Shown: positions 37,704 through 45,880 of the stretch, in pieces
How the letters are laid out: each line of letters opens with the position of its first letter
Numbering within the stretch: the first letter of the stretch is position 1
Assembly: GCA_016707205.1 (NCBI GenBank)
Contig: JADJHZ010000014.1
Location: 62,001 to 126,000, forward strand
Length of the DNA stretch: 64,000 bases
From: Haliscomenobacter sp.
Lineage (GTDB): Bacteria > Bacteroidota > Bacteroidia > Chitinophagales > Saprospiraceae
Reading direction: 5' to 3'
Program-made: the position numbers and the translations under genes
Notes under the pieces: generated by a model
Seen by the model: only the letters and a program-made list of their open reading frames with translations
Database searches by the model: none
Told to the model about the DNA's origin: nothing

Positions 37704-37742
37704 TAAAAAAACCACCATGCAAATCTCTTTACAGGTGGCTTT
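37704..37742 (-). terminator. Terminator of tRNA-Pro
   Basis: AGCCACC, 16-base loop, GGTGG and TTTTTTT on the minus strand, starting 12 bases after the tRNA-Pro 3' end. Confidence 0.75.
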
Positions 37743-37753
37743 TCTGTTCTTCG

Positions 37754-37827
37754 TCGGGGCACCAGGATTCGAACCTGGGACCCCCTGCTCCCAAAGCAGG
37801 TGCGCTACCGGGCTGCGCTACGCCCCG
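37754..37827 (-). tRNA. tRNA-Pro (TGG)
   Basis: A 74-base canonical tRNA: acceptor CGGGGCG/TGCCCCG plus discriminator A, D arm GCGC-AGCCCGGTA-GCGC, anticodon stem CCTGC/GCAGG with loop TTTGGGA (anticodon TGG), and T arm CCAGG-TTCGAAT-CCTGG. No CCA is encoded. It is the only intact proline tRNA in the cluster and the apparent parent of the surrounding derived units. Confidence 0.95.
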
Positions 37828-37852
37828 AAGATTGTTCCGGTTTTTTTTGGGG

Positions 37853-38110
37853 ATGGAGCCAGGATTTGAACCTGAGACCCTCCCGATTCCATCGGGATGC
37901 GCTACCCTGGGCCCCGTGCGCTACGCCCCGAAGATTGTTCCGGTTTTTTTTGGGGAGGATGTACCAGGATTTGAACCTGAGACCCTCCCGATTCCATCGG
38001 GAGGCTCCCGGGCACCCCCAAAAAAAAAAAAAAACAACACAAAAACTCTCACAGGGGGCTCTTTTTTTTCTGGGGGGGGGCCCTGCGCTACCGGGCTGCG
38101 CTACGCCCCG
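37853..38110 (-). repeat. Degenerate tRNA-Pro-derived units E, F and G
   Basis: Unit E (37853-37930) has 5' and 3' parts with an enlarged D loop. Unit F (37958-38016) is cut in the D arm and runs into a poly-A/poly-C tract. Unit G (38081-38110) is a 5' half only. Spacers share the sequence GAAGATTGTTCCGG followed by a T run and a G run. Long homopolymers at 38016-38080 make the local sequence unreliable. Confidence 0.6.
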
Positions 38111-38139
38111 AAGATTGTTCCGGTTTTTTTTGGGGGGAG

Positions 38140-38409
38140 GATGTACCAGGATTTGAACCTGAGACCCTCCCGATTCCATCGGGATGCGCTACCGGGCTGC
38201 GCTACGCCCCGAAGATTGTTCCGGTTTTTTTGGGGGAGGATGTACCAGGATTTGAACCTGAGACCCTCCCGATTCCATCGGGATGCGCTACCGGGCTGCG
38301 CTACGCCCCGAAGATTGTTCCGGTTTTTTTTGGGGAGGATGTACCAGGATTTGAACCTGAGACCCTCCCGATTCCATCGGGATGCGCTACCGGGCTGCGC
38401 TACGCCCCG
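38140..38409 (-). repeat. Tandem tRNA-Pro-derived units H, I, J (99-bp period)
   Basis: Three nearly identical 72-base units (38140-38211, 38239-38310, 38338-38409), separated by spacers with GAAGATTGTTCCGG plus T and G runs. Each has a tRNA-Pro 5' half (CGGGGCGTAGCGCAGCCCGG), the substituted anticodon arm TCCCGATGGAATCGGGA, and a T arm. The 3' strand ends GGTACATC and does not pair with the 5' acceptor strand. The period is 99 bases twice. Frames across the array give repetitive, non-genuine proteins. Confidence 0.75.
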
Positions 38410-38463
38410 AAGATTGGGTTTGGGTGTGGGTGTGCGTGTGTGCGTGTGTGCGTGTCTTTGCAG

Positions 38464-38552
38464 CGGTGAAGGCGGGATTCGAACCCGCGGTACCCCTTGC
38501 AGAGTACGTCGGTTTAGCAAACCGGTGGTTTCAGCCACTCACCCACTTCACC
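38464..38552 (-). tRNA. tRNA-Ser (GCT)
   Basis: An 89-base class II tRNA: acceptor GGTGAAG/CTTCACC, anticodon loop TTGCTAA (GCT), a long variable arm (TACTCTGCAAGGGGTA region) and T arm GCGGG-TTCGAAT-CCCGC. It is intact and at the upstream (right) end of the tRNA array on the same strand. Confidence 0.95.
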
Positions 38553-38678
38553 AAGCTTGAAAACAAAGGATTGTCTTCCTTCGGTTTTTAGCGAATGCAA
38601 AAGTAATGGGATTCGTGGGAATTTGCAAACTTTTTGAGGTGGTTTGAGGCGTTTATTTTTTTGGTAGCTTTTTCATTA

Positions 38679-38752
38679 GGGCGTAACGCGGCCCGGTAGG
38701 GCCACCCGACGGCGCCGTCGGGTGGCTCCCAGGGTCGAATCGTGGCGCCCCA
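38679..38752 (+). pseudogene. tRNA-Pro-like relic with palindromic anticodon arm
   Basis: On the plus strand, GGGCGTAACGCGGCCCGGTA matches the tRNA-Pro 5' half with few changes, and CTCCCAGGGTCGAATCGTGG then GCGCCCC matches its T arm and acceptor. In place of the anticodon arm is a perfect 24-bp palindrome (38702-38725) centred on GGCGCC. It cannot decode. It lies outside the array and in the opposite orientation. Confidence 0.55.
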
Positions 38753-39008
38753 CTCAGCACTACGCATGACAGGCACCCCTTTGCCATTTTCCGGAAAAGG
38801 ACTAAATTGCTATCCAGAACAGAGCGGCTGTGGGAGGTGCTTGAGTGAAGGGCGATTGTCATGGCCTTTTTTGCGGGCTCCGGCGAGGTAGCGGTTGAAC
38901 TATTTTGGGTTTCTAATTCCTTTGTTTTTTATTTACAGGCAGTCAAAGAAATCTAAAAGAAATAAGTCGCTTGAAAAACGATTGAAAGAAGGGCATTTAA
39001 AATTAGCT

Positions 39009-39731
39009 ATGGCGGAGATTTGTAAAAACTGCAAAACAGAAGTACCTCTAAATTACTGTCCAACTTGTGGACATCCGAAATCTTTAAAAAGAATTGACGG
39101 CCAATATTTACTTGACGAAATAATTGGTTCTTTGAGTTTTGAAAAAGGCTTTTTGTTTACCATACGAGAATTAGCCGTTAATCCAGGTAAAAGCATAAAA
39201 GACTTTTTAAGGGAAGATAGAACCCAATTAGTTCGGCCCATAGTATTCTTAATAATAACGTCGCTGATTTATACCTTTTTTAATAGTCTTTTTCACTTTG
39301 AAGATAGTTATGTGAAATTTTCAGGCAATGAGGCATCTGCAACGCTTGCGATTTTCAAATGGGTGCAGGAGAATTATGGTTATGCCAATATTATAATGGC
39401 TGTTTTTATTGGATTTTGGTTAAAATTGCTTTTCAGAAAGTATCTATTCAATTTTTTTGAAATTTTAATACTCCTTTGCTTCGCGATGGCCATGGGAATG
39501 TTAATTTATTCCGTATTTGGAGTTTTTCAGGGTCTGACCCATATTAACTTGATGCAAGTTGGAGGAATAGTTGGATTTCTTTATACGACGTATGTCGTTG
39601 GTCAATTTTTTGACAAGAGTAAACCAATAAGTTATTTTAAAGCGTTTATTGCATACCTGATTGGAATGATATCTTTTTCTTTGGCAGCAATAGCCATAGG
39701 GACAATAATCGATTTGGTAATACAAAAATAG
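39009..39731 (+). CDS. DUF3667-type zinc-ribbon membrane protein
   Basis: A 240-residue protein from the ATG at 39009, which places the zinc ribbon (CKNCKTEVPLNYCPTCG) at the N-terminus as in the family; an in-frame start 38 codons earlier is less likely. The ribbon is followed by FLFTIRELAVNPGKSIKDFLREDRTQLVRPIVFL and four to five membrane helices. The function is unknown. It is clearly AT-richer than the core genes on the left, which fits an accessory region. Confidence 0.82.
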   Translation: MAEICKNCKTEVPLNYCPTCGHPKSLKRIDGQYLLDEIIGSLSFEKGFLFTIRELAVNPGKSIKDFLREDRTQLVRPIVFLIITSLIYTFFNSLFHFEDSYVKFSGNEASATLAIFKWVQENYGYANIIMAVFIGFWLKLLFRKYLFNFFEILILLCFAMAMGMLIYSVFGVFQGLTHINLMQVGGIVGFLYTTYVVGQFFDKSKPISYFKAFIAYLIGMISFSLAAIAIGTIIDLVIQK

Positions 39732-39832
39732 AAAAAACGCGCAAGAGGATAGTTACGAACTGAAAAAGCGGCTGTTGGCTTCCAAATGCGGGCGTAACTC
39801 CCGATTTTGATTCTCAATCAACGGGCAGTCAC

Positions 39833-41359
39833 TCACTTTACCTTGTTGAACTTGTTATCGAGTGTGCTCAGGATAAGCTGCCAAAAGTCCGTGAAGGGTA
39901 TTATTTCTATTTCGTGCGCTTGGCTGTTGAAGTTAACGGCAATGGTATTCATCTGTTTCAGATAGGGCTCCACACTGCGCTGTGTCCTGGTGCGGTGAAA
40001 ATCCGACTTGGGTATTTGCTGCAGCATTTTGATGAAGCAGTTGCTGCGAAAATTGGGACTATTTGTTTTCAGATACCGGTCGCAGTATTTATTGACTGCG
40101 TCAATACGCTCCGTGGCCAAATCATAATTGCGTTGTAAAATCAGGAAAGCCATCTGGATAATAAGCACCGGAATATTCATCCCCTGCTTGTCTTTGGAAA
40201 AGGAAGGAACCTCGTTTAGGAACTTGCCCAACCGAATAGCCGTAAAGCTTTTATCATCATTCCGGGGCATAACTTTTCCCAGCAGATAGAGAAAGTGTAA
40301 ATACATTTTGTGAAGGGCCCAGGTTTCGTGTAGAATAGCGTAAGTATTATAGCGTGGATTGTTGACCACCAAATAGTAGCTTTGGTAAGCGCGCTGATAA
40401 TTGCCGGTATGGAAGGCCAGCAAAAAGAGGTATTCCTGGGTTTTGAACCAATTGAAAGTACCCTGCTCTACCAACTCATTACAGGCCAGGGCTGTTTTTT
40501 CCCCTTGGTCGAATTCCCGCAACTGAATGTGGCATACCAGCTTATTGAGAAGGAAGTTCAGGATGCCGCCACTGAATTGCACGTTGCTTTTATTCAAAAA
40601 ATCAATGGCTCGGGCACATACTTCCTTGGCTTCTGCATAAAGGAAAACCCCCATCTTACCCAACAACTCGATCTGAAAGAGGTAATAGTGGAACTTCACA
40701 TTCTCGATGCGAGGTCTGAGTGGATACAGTTCGCGCAAATATGCATGGGCGTCTATCTGGATTTGGGGGTTAGCCACTACACTGTCGAGCGCATGCTCCA
40801 GGATCAGGGACATATAGTATTTATGCGCCAGATTAGTCCAATCCTCTTCTTCCCGATAGCGTTGGTATAATTCATCGTAGTACTGAAATTTGCTCTTGTC
40901 TCTTTCCCTCAGGGCATAGTGATTGCGCAGATAGAGGGCGATGGCGTGTACCAGATTGAGGAAATCGTAACGAATCGCATTCTTTAATATGCGTTGAGCA
41001 ATAGTCGTAGCTGAATATCGGCTTGATTTCTCGATCAAGATCTGACAAACGGCCCAGTCTTTCCAGCAATTGAAATAAGCAGTATCCCGATCTTTATCCG
41101 TGCTGGTGGGGAGCAGGAAAACGGTATTGATTAGCCTGCGTCTCAGCTCATGCTTGAGGTTGCGGTACTTACCGCTGACGAGGCGTTCTCCGTAGAGCAG
41201 TTCCGCAGCGTCGAGATCGTCTTCGACCTTCCCATCGCGGATCGCAGTCAGTAAACGTTGCATTTTCGAGTCCGAAGTCCAAAAATCCGGCCCGATAAAG
41301 CGCATGCTATCCGGTGGGTTTTTGGTAATAATATAGGTTAACTCTCGAAGCTCTTCCAT
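39833..41359 (-). CDS. Helical-repeat protein of unknown function
   Basis: A 508-residue cytosolic protein without a signal peptide or membrane segment. It is almost wholly alpha-helical with TPR-like spacing of aromatic and Leu residues (for example FAFHTGN-type HTGNYQRAYQSYYLVV), and a charged N-terminus. I do not recognise the family. It lies between the DUF3667 gene and the RiPP cluster, transcribed away from the cluster. Confidence 0.65.
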   Translation of the reverse strand: MEELRELTYIITKNPPDSMRFIGPDFWTSDSKMQRLLTAIRDGKVEDDLDAAELLYGERLVSGKYRNLKHELRRRLINTVFLLPTSTDKDRDTAYFNCWKDWAVCQILIEKSSRYSATTIAQRILKNAIRYDFLNLVHAIALYLRNHYALRERDKSKFQYYDELYQRYREEEDWTNLAHKYYMSLILEHALDSVVANPQIQIDAHAYLRELYPLRPRIENVKFHYYLFQIELLGKMGVFLYAEAKEVCARAIDFLNKSNVQFSGGILNFLLNKLVCHIQLREFDQGEKTALACNELVEQGTFNWFKTQEYLFLLAFHTGNYQRAYQSYYLVVNNPRYNTYAILHETWALHKMYLHFLYLLGKVMPRNDDKSFTAIRLGKFLNEVPSFSKDKQGMNIPVLIIQMAFLILQRNYDLATERIDAVNKYCDRYLKTNSPNFRSNCFIKMLQQIPKSDFHRTRTQRSVEPYLKQMNTIAVNFNSQAHEIEIIPFTDFWQLILSTLDNKFNKVK

Positions 41360-42047
41360 ACTGGGATAATTTGCACTGTTTCCACCCCTTCATTAAACAG
41401 CTGCTTAAAGATAGCAAAAAAATGCTGACCGAAGAGGATTAAGTGGAGCCAAGTGCAGGGGGGGCATCTTCCGGGATGGCCTGGCTAGCCTAACCCCCAA
41501 GAGCCAGGATTTCATCGGCTTCAATCAATCGGTTTTGAGCTTTCTTTCTCCAACAAACCATAGGTTTTGCAAAAAATATTCAGTAGTATAGGCCTATGCG
41601 AACTAACAATATAGCGTGTTTTTGTTTTATTAATAAATTGATTATCATGTTATTAAATAATAAAAAAATCCTCTGGTTTGCAAAAGGCCCATCTAACACA
41701 ACGACCAAGTCTGTCGTTAGGCAGTTGCGGATTCTCAAATATATTTGTGACATAGGATATGAGATACTACACAGCGCAGCAAATTGACATTCGGCCCACA
41801 CGCTGCTGAATATTTTTTTGGACGACCTGCAGTAACCGACAAATTCATTTAACGGAAGCGAAGAAGAACGCCATCCCGGTCAGATGTATTTGGCCTTTAC
41901 AAGAGCGTCCAGGCAGAATATTTAAAAAATTTCCAGTGGTGCGCTTTCAGACATTTTACCCAATGATAACCTGGCTGCTGGAAACATTTATCTAGTCAAG
42001 GTTAGCTGAAACACTTACTTGGTTTCAATCTTAGTGCTAAATACCGG
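41360..42047. other. Gene-poor, AT-rich region
   Basis: About 690 bases with short frames only. A 63-codon frame at 41596 has no family resemblance or clear start signal. It may hold regulatory sequence for the RiPP cluster or decayed DNA; nothing specific is supported. Confidence 0.4.
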
Positions 42048-42141
42048 CATGCGAGCATTTGGCCTGATGTCGCGTATTAGCACGGTAAAAAGGTTTCAAA
42101 TTTATAACCAAATGCCAACATGCGAGCATTTGGCCTGATGT
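42048..42141 (+). repeat. 23-bp direct repeat pair
   Basis: CATGCGAGCATTTGGCCTGA plus TGT occurs at 42048-42070 and again at 42119-42141, 71 bases apart, upstream of the RiPP cluster. It contains a GCATGC-like near-palindrome. It could be paired operators or a duplication; the spacing is close to seven helical turns. Confidence 0.7.
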
Positions 42142-42173
42142 GGTATATCATTAATCCCAAAACCCATTGTATT

Positions 42174-42287
42174 ATGCAATTTCAATTTCAAAAATTCCTT
42201 TTTCCTGGTTTTCAGCCTTGGCGCCAGACTATTGATTCAGCGTCCCTTCAGGGGGTAATTATCATTGCGGACTCATTAGAATTATAG
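42174..42287 (+). CDS. Possible 37-residue small peptide
   Basis: The frame starts MQFQFQKFLFPGF and ends with a hydrophobic/acidic IIIADSLEL. It lies 33 bases after the second 23-bp repeat and 52 bases before the next gene. It has no Gly-Gly motif and no similarity to the NHLP precursors. It may be a leader peptide or chance. Confidence 0.2.
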   Translation: MQFQFQKFLFPGFQPWRQTIDSASLQGVIIIADSLEL

Positions 42288-42339
42288 AGTATACGCCAAG
42301 TCCTCAATTACTAGATTCATCAAGAAAATTCAATCGAAA

Positions 42340-42753
42340 ATGACGGTAAAAACCAAGACTATCGAAGCGGTTCCCGGCAATTTCAGCCGGGAACTCCAGC
42401 AGATCTTTGCCGAGGTCGTGCTCGGTCGCTCTTCGGCGAAATGCAAGCACCTCGGCATCTGCAAAATCGAAAATGCCTGGACCAATAATTTTTTGGATTA
42501 CATGCAGGCTACTGTCGAGAACCGGCTTTACGGCCTGGCTAGCCTGAAGGAAAATGATTATTTCGAGCTGGCCTTCCCCCGTAGTTCCTTAAGCCCGGCT
42601 GCCTTCGAAAAGCATTTCGGCAGCGGCTACTTCCAATTAGAGGAGGGCTTTATGACCGGACCGGAGCTGATGGGGCGGCCCATCTACTTACCCAAAGGAC
42701 GCTACCAGGTAAAGTTTTCCGACAGTATCGTATCCGTACGATTTGCCTTGTAA
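42340..42753 (+). CDS. Unknown 137-residue protein at the cluster edge
   Basis: A small soluble protein; residues 40-46 hold KCKHLGICKI with two cysteines, and the C-terminal half (GRPIYLPKGRYQVKFSDSIVSVRF) is beta-rich. No family is recognised. It precedes the AraC-type regulator by about 140 bases on the same strand. Its codon use resembles the RiPP export genes, so it may belong to the cluster. Confidence 0.6.
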   Translation: MTVKTKTIEAVPGNFSRELQQIFAEVVLGRSSAKCKHLGICKIENAWTNNFLDYMQATVENRLYGLASLKENDYFELAFPRSSLSPAAFEKHFGSGYFQLEEGFMTGPELMGRPIYLPKGRYQVKFSDSIVSVRFAL

Positions 42754-42895
42754 TGCCCGTCCATCCCTTTTTGCCACCCTTTCGCAAGAGGGTCCGATTC
42801 TGATAACCAGTAATTTTCTTACGCCTTATTTTCATTGTATGGTCCTCGTTCAGGGAACATGCAGTAACAATTAATTGCCCAAAACGAGAATCATC

Positions 42896-43582
42896 ATGAA
42901 TCAAATGTCCGCCGCCGCAATGATCAACTGGGAATCGGAAGCCGTACTCTCCCAGATAGCCGACAAGATAAGCCGCCCGTTGAAGGAAATCATTCGGCTG
43001 TCGCGCTATATCTATGCCCATACCGAGCAAGGTGATGCTGAAACGAATCGGTTGTCGGCCATCGTGCTGGAGAGCAGTGCGCAGCTGGAAACAATAGTGG
43101 CCAATATAATAAAAGCCGAAAAACAGAAGCAAATTGAGATAGTGGTGCGTAATAAGTTCCAGTTTCCTCACTTGTACCAGTGGTTAGAAGCCCTTGAGGA
43201 GTCTTCCCCATTAGACGACATACTAGCTAAATCCGATGCTTTCCGAATTCCCAAATCAGAACTCAGCTGGCTACTCCGTCTGGAGCGTACGATACTGGAG
43301 CACCTGGAAAGCTCAATGCTATCCATATCCTGGCTGGCTCAAGAGATGATGGTGAGTGAGCGCCAGCTCTTCCGCAAGATCGAAAAATATACTGGGCTGA
43401 CCCCCAACAATTACATTCGCAAGATACGCCTATGGAAAGCCAGGCGCCTACTCGAGGATTATGCTTGTACCAACGTCTGTGAAGTGGCGATTCGGGTAGG
43501 GATCAGGGATCCATATTACTTCAGCAAGTTATTTGCCAAGGAGTTTGGGAAAATGCCCAGGCAGTATTTGCAAGCTGGTTAG
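42896..43582 (+). CDS. AraC-family regulator with HisKA-like N-terminal region
   Basis: A 228-residue protein from the ATG at 42896. Residues 10-75 (LSQIADKISRPLKEIIRLSRYIYAH and LSAIVLESSAQLETIVANIIKAEK) have the helical pattern of a kinase dimerisation domain but no phospho-acceptor His. Residues 130-228 are a double helix-turn-helix: ISWLAQEMMVSERQLFRKIEKYTGLTPNNYIRKIRL, then VCEVAIRVGIRDPYYFSKLFAKEFGKMP. This resembles the output end of a hybrid two-component system. Directly upstream of the precursor genes, it is their likely regulator. Confidence 0.8.
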   Translation: MNQMSAAAMINWESEAVLSQIADKISRPLKEIIRLSRYIYAHTEQGDAETNRLSAIVLESSAQLETIVANIIKAEKQKQIEIVVRNKFQFPHLYQWLEALEESSPLDDILAKSDAFRIPKSELSWLLRLERTILEHLESSMLSISWLAQEMMVSERQLFRKIEKYTGLTPNNYIRKIRLWKARRLLEDYACTNVCEVAIRVGIRDPYYFSKLFAKEFGKMPRQYLQAG

Positions 43583-43645
43583 CAGTTTTATCGCGAAAAA
43601 CCTTTTTGTCAGTTTTTTTGGCATTTTCGCCGGGATACGCGCCCC

Positions 43646-43653
43646 TAAATTTG
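43646..43653 (+). promoter_or_regulatory. Candidate promoter box for the precursor genes
   Basis: TAAATTTG is an exact TAnnTTTG match, 95 bases before the first precursor ATG and in the gap after the regulator gene. A TTTTTTTG tract lies 25 bases upstream, longer than the usual spacing. Confidence 0.4.
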
Positions 43654-43747
43654 TGTCATTCAATAGCCTGAAAGGCACATGGGTCAAGCTGTTAAGAAAG
43701 TTAGACTGTCAAACATCATATTGTTTAACCATAACAACCGTATTATC

Positions 43748-44089
43748 ATGAATTTCACGCCTCAAGAAGAAATGTATGGAAAGGTCATACAAAAAGCCTG
43801 GGAAGATGCCGATTTCAAAGCCCGGCTGGTAGCCAACCCGCTAGCCACCCTGCAGGCTATTACGGGTAAGTCCTTCCGTATTCCCGAAGGAAAGACATTG
43901 GTGGTCTGCGATCAAACGGATGATTCTACGATTTATATCAACATTCCACCGTATCAATCTGCGGATGAAGTAGAACTTACCGATGCACAGTTAGAAGCCG
44001 TAGCAGGAGGGGCTGGCCGTCCTGGACTTAACATTGATGACCTGTTTGGCCCCCTCGTATATAATCCCTTCGAGAAGCTGCCAATTTAA
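43748..44089 (+). CDS. NHLP/Nif11-like RiPP precursor 1
   Basis: A 113-residue precursor. The leader (1-88) follows the NHLP (nitrile hydratase-like) pattern: VIQKAWEDADFKARLVANPL, IPEGKTLVV, and ELTDAQLEAVAGG ending in the Gly-Gly cleavage site. The 25-residue core (89-113) begins AGRPGLNIDDLFGP and ends FEKLPI; it has no Cys, Ser or Thr, so dehydration and lanthionine formation are impossible within it. The true start is the ATG at 43748, not an in-frame one 23 codons upstream. Confidence 0.9.
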   Translation: MNFTPQEEMYGKVIQKAWEDADFKARLVANPLATLQAITGKSFRIPEGKTLVVCDQTDDSTIYINIPPYQSADEVELTDAQLEAVAGGAGRPGLNIDDLFGPLVYNPFEKLPI

Positions 44090-44164
44090 ATAAAGGATAT
44101 TTTCCAATAGATGAAGGCATTTTTTTATTAAAAACAATATTATTAATTTTTTAAACGCATTGTC

Positions 44165-44503
44165 ATGGAAACCACGCAAGAACAGAAGTTAAATGCACAA
44201 GTTATCCAGAAAGCCTGGGAAGACGCCCAATTCATGAGTGATTTGAAAGCAAACCCGGTGGCAGCGATGGAAAAGTTAACGGGTCATAAAATTGGTTTGC
44301 CCGAAGGCCAGAAACTGGTAGTGGTGGATCAATCAGATGATTCTACCGTTTACTTTAACATCCCAAGGAAAATTAACGTTGATAGCATGCAATTGACCGA
44401 GGAGGAGCTGGAGCTGGTAGCAGGTGGGATCACTCCAACATTCATTGCACTTGGCTATGGATTTATGGCTGGAGTTGCGGTTTGGGCTGCAGCGCATCAA
44501 TAA
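44165..44503 (+). CDS. NHLP/Nif11-like RiPP precursor 2
   Basis: A 112-residue precursor. The leader shares QVIQKAWEDAQFMSDLKANP, LPEGQKLVVVDQSDDSTVYF and LTEEELELVAGG (cleavage after residue 88) with precursor 1. The 24-residue core starts ITPTFIALGYGFMAG and is strongly hydrophobic with small residues, able to span a membrane. It has two Thr but no Cys. It follows precursor 1 by 75 bases. Confidence 0.9.
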   Translation: METTQEQKLNAQVIQKAWEDAQFMSDLKANPVAAMEKLTGHKIGLPEGQKLVVVDQSDDSTVYFNIPRKINVDSMQLTEEELELVAGGITPTFIALGYGFMAGVAVWAAAHQ

Positions 44504-44550
44504 GAAAGTCAACTTAGAAACCAATTATCACATCAAAAAAACAAATAACA

Positions 44551-44898
44551 ATGACTTATTTAGAGCAACAAGAAAAAGGTTCAGAACTCTTGAGAACGCT
44601 GACACTGAAAGCCTGGGAAAGTGCTGCTTTCAAAGATCAATTAGTCAGAAATCCTGTGGCAACCATTGAGCAAGTAACGGGGAAAGACCTCTCGTTCCTT
44701 GGCGACAAGAAGATTGTAGTACAAGACCAAACGGATGATTCTGTAATTTACATCAACATTCCGGCACAACCCAAAATGGATGAGTTGGAATTAACGGAGG
44801 AACAGTTAGAGCTGGTAGCTGGCGGAGCTACTCCCGCTGCCTATGTCGCCGGGTGTTTGATTGGGATTGGCGTTTGTTGGCTTGTTTCCAAGCTGTAG
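44551..44898 (+). CDS. NHLP/Nif11-like RiPP precursor 3
   Basis: A 115-residue precursor with leader LKAWESAAFKDQLVRNP, IVVQDQTDDSVIYINIP and LTEEQLELVAGG (cleavage after residue 92). The 23-residue core (ATPAAYVAGCLIG onward) has two Cys, one Thr and one Ser, and is hydrophobic. It is the only core able to form thioether rings. It lies 47 bases after precursor 2; the three genes are probably one transcript. Confidence 0.9.
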   Translation: MTYLEQQEKGSELLRTLTLKAWESAAFKDQLVRNPVATIEQVTGKDLSFLGDKKIVVQDQTDDSVIYINIPAQPKMDELELTEEQLELVAGGATPAAYVAGCLIGIGVCWLVSKL

Positions 44899-45079
44899 AG
44901 AAAGCCATTATCCTTAGTAGAGTGTGTTGGGGCTTTTATAATCAGGATCAAATTGTCCATTTCTTTTACTCAGCGGTTCAAAGATTCTCGTTTAGCGCTG
45001 CTAAACACTGGTTTTTGTGCCTTGATCCGGGAAAAGAGCTCAATCTGACTTAAAGATGAAAACGCCCAACATACTCTAC

Positions 45080-45229
45080 CACCCCATTGGACCTTTTTGA
45101 GACATGCCGCCTGGCCCCTCTTGGAATCTTGTAATGGCCCAATTTATTTGGCCGGAGTTCCGGTTTTCCATACCTCCTCATAAAAATAGGCGGGTATAAC
45201 CGGCCAGTCAAAAAATGTCCAATGGGGTG
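45080..45229. mobile_element. MITE-like element, longer divergent copy
   Basis: Ends CACCCCATTGGACCTTTTT and AAAAAATGTCCAATGGGGTG are imperfect inverted repeats resembling the ACTGGACATTTT family, with ATTGGAC in place of ACTGGAC. The 150-bp interior contains GGCCCAATTT and GGCCGGAG hairpins, no gene. It separates the precursors from the rest of the cluster. Confidence 0.6.
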
Positions 45230-45234
45230 ACCTT

Positions 45235-45281
45235 AAACTTTCAAATAACCACTTATAAAAGAGTGGTTATTTGAAAGTTTT
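45235..45281 (+). terminator. Long perfect hairpin with T tract
   Basis: AAACTTTCAAATAACCACT and its exact complement AGTGGTTATTTGAAAGTTT flank an 8-base loop, followed by TT. A 19-bp stem of low GC. It could end the precursor transcript, or act as a processing or attenuation site just before the next small gene. Confidence 0.6.
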
Positions 45282-45293
45282 TCTAAATTTGGC

Positions 45294-45482
45294 ATGAAAA
45301 ATCACAGAATCATGTTCAGACCTTTAGTAATCATAGCAGTAATCTTAGGCGTTGTAATACTCAGGCATTTTGATTTCAAGACGTTGACATTCAAAGACCC
45401 TTGGCTGGACGCTTTGTATATTATCGTTTTGGTCGTTGTAATATTCCTCTTGTTTAGAGGCAAAAAGAGTATTACGCCCTGA
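45294..45482 (+). CDS. Small two-helix membrane protein
   Basis: 62 residues with two hydrophobic helices (PLVIIAVILGVVILRHF and ALYIIVLVVVIFLLF) and a basic C-terminus. It starts 13 bases after the long hairpin. In this position an immunity protein or a chance frame are both possible. No family is recognised. Confidence 0.45.
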   Translation: MKNHRIMFRPLVIIAVILGVVILRHFDFKTLTFKDPWLDALYIIVLVVVIFLLFRGKKSITP

Positions 45483-45880
45483 AAACTGGGCAGTTCAATA
45501 AGCTATAAAACCCATATATTTCAGTAGCTTAAACCGGTCCGGAAAACAGGAAAAAAAACAGGAGACATTCAATTAATGCACTCCCCTTGAGGATGGTTCG
45601 TTCAATTGGCTGGTTATCCAGCTTGATGAGCGGGCAGTATCTAAAAACGCCGTTCCGCAGGGTTGGTCATATAGGTACATTCTGCACCATGAGGGCATGA
45701 GGTCAATCCCAAACGGGTGCGGCGTCTGCTGCAACCGATGGGCTTTCCATGCCTTTGTCTAAGGCCATACAGCTCCTCGCCAGGTAGAAAGCAACGTGTA
45801 AAATCCCTTATTTATTACTGATAACGATAGGGTAGATGCTGTCAATGTCCTAATGGATATTTTCTTTAAACTAAATTAGC
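45483..45880. other. Non-coding gap before the dehydratase gene
   Basis: About 400 bases with no convincing gene on either strand; short frames only. It may hold the dehydratase promoter; no clear box was found. Confidence 0.4.

Noticed and set aside
38140..38409. CRISPR-like array with 99-bp period
   Set aside because: Both repeat and spacer are constant, and the repeat is tRNA-derived.
37567..38560. Long frames across the tRNA region with repeated peptides such as DLNLRPSRFHRDALP
   Set aside because: They are translations of tandem tRNA-like units in several frames and on both strands; there is no start signal or protein family.
45483..45880. Insertion-sequence remnant before the dehydratase gene
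   Set aside because: Short frames on the minus strand gave no transposase motif that I could name.
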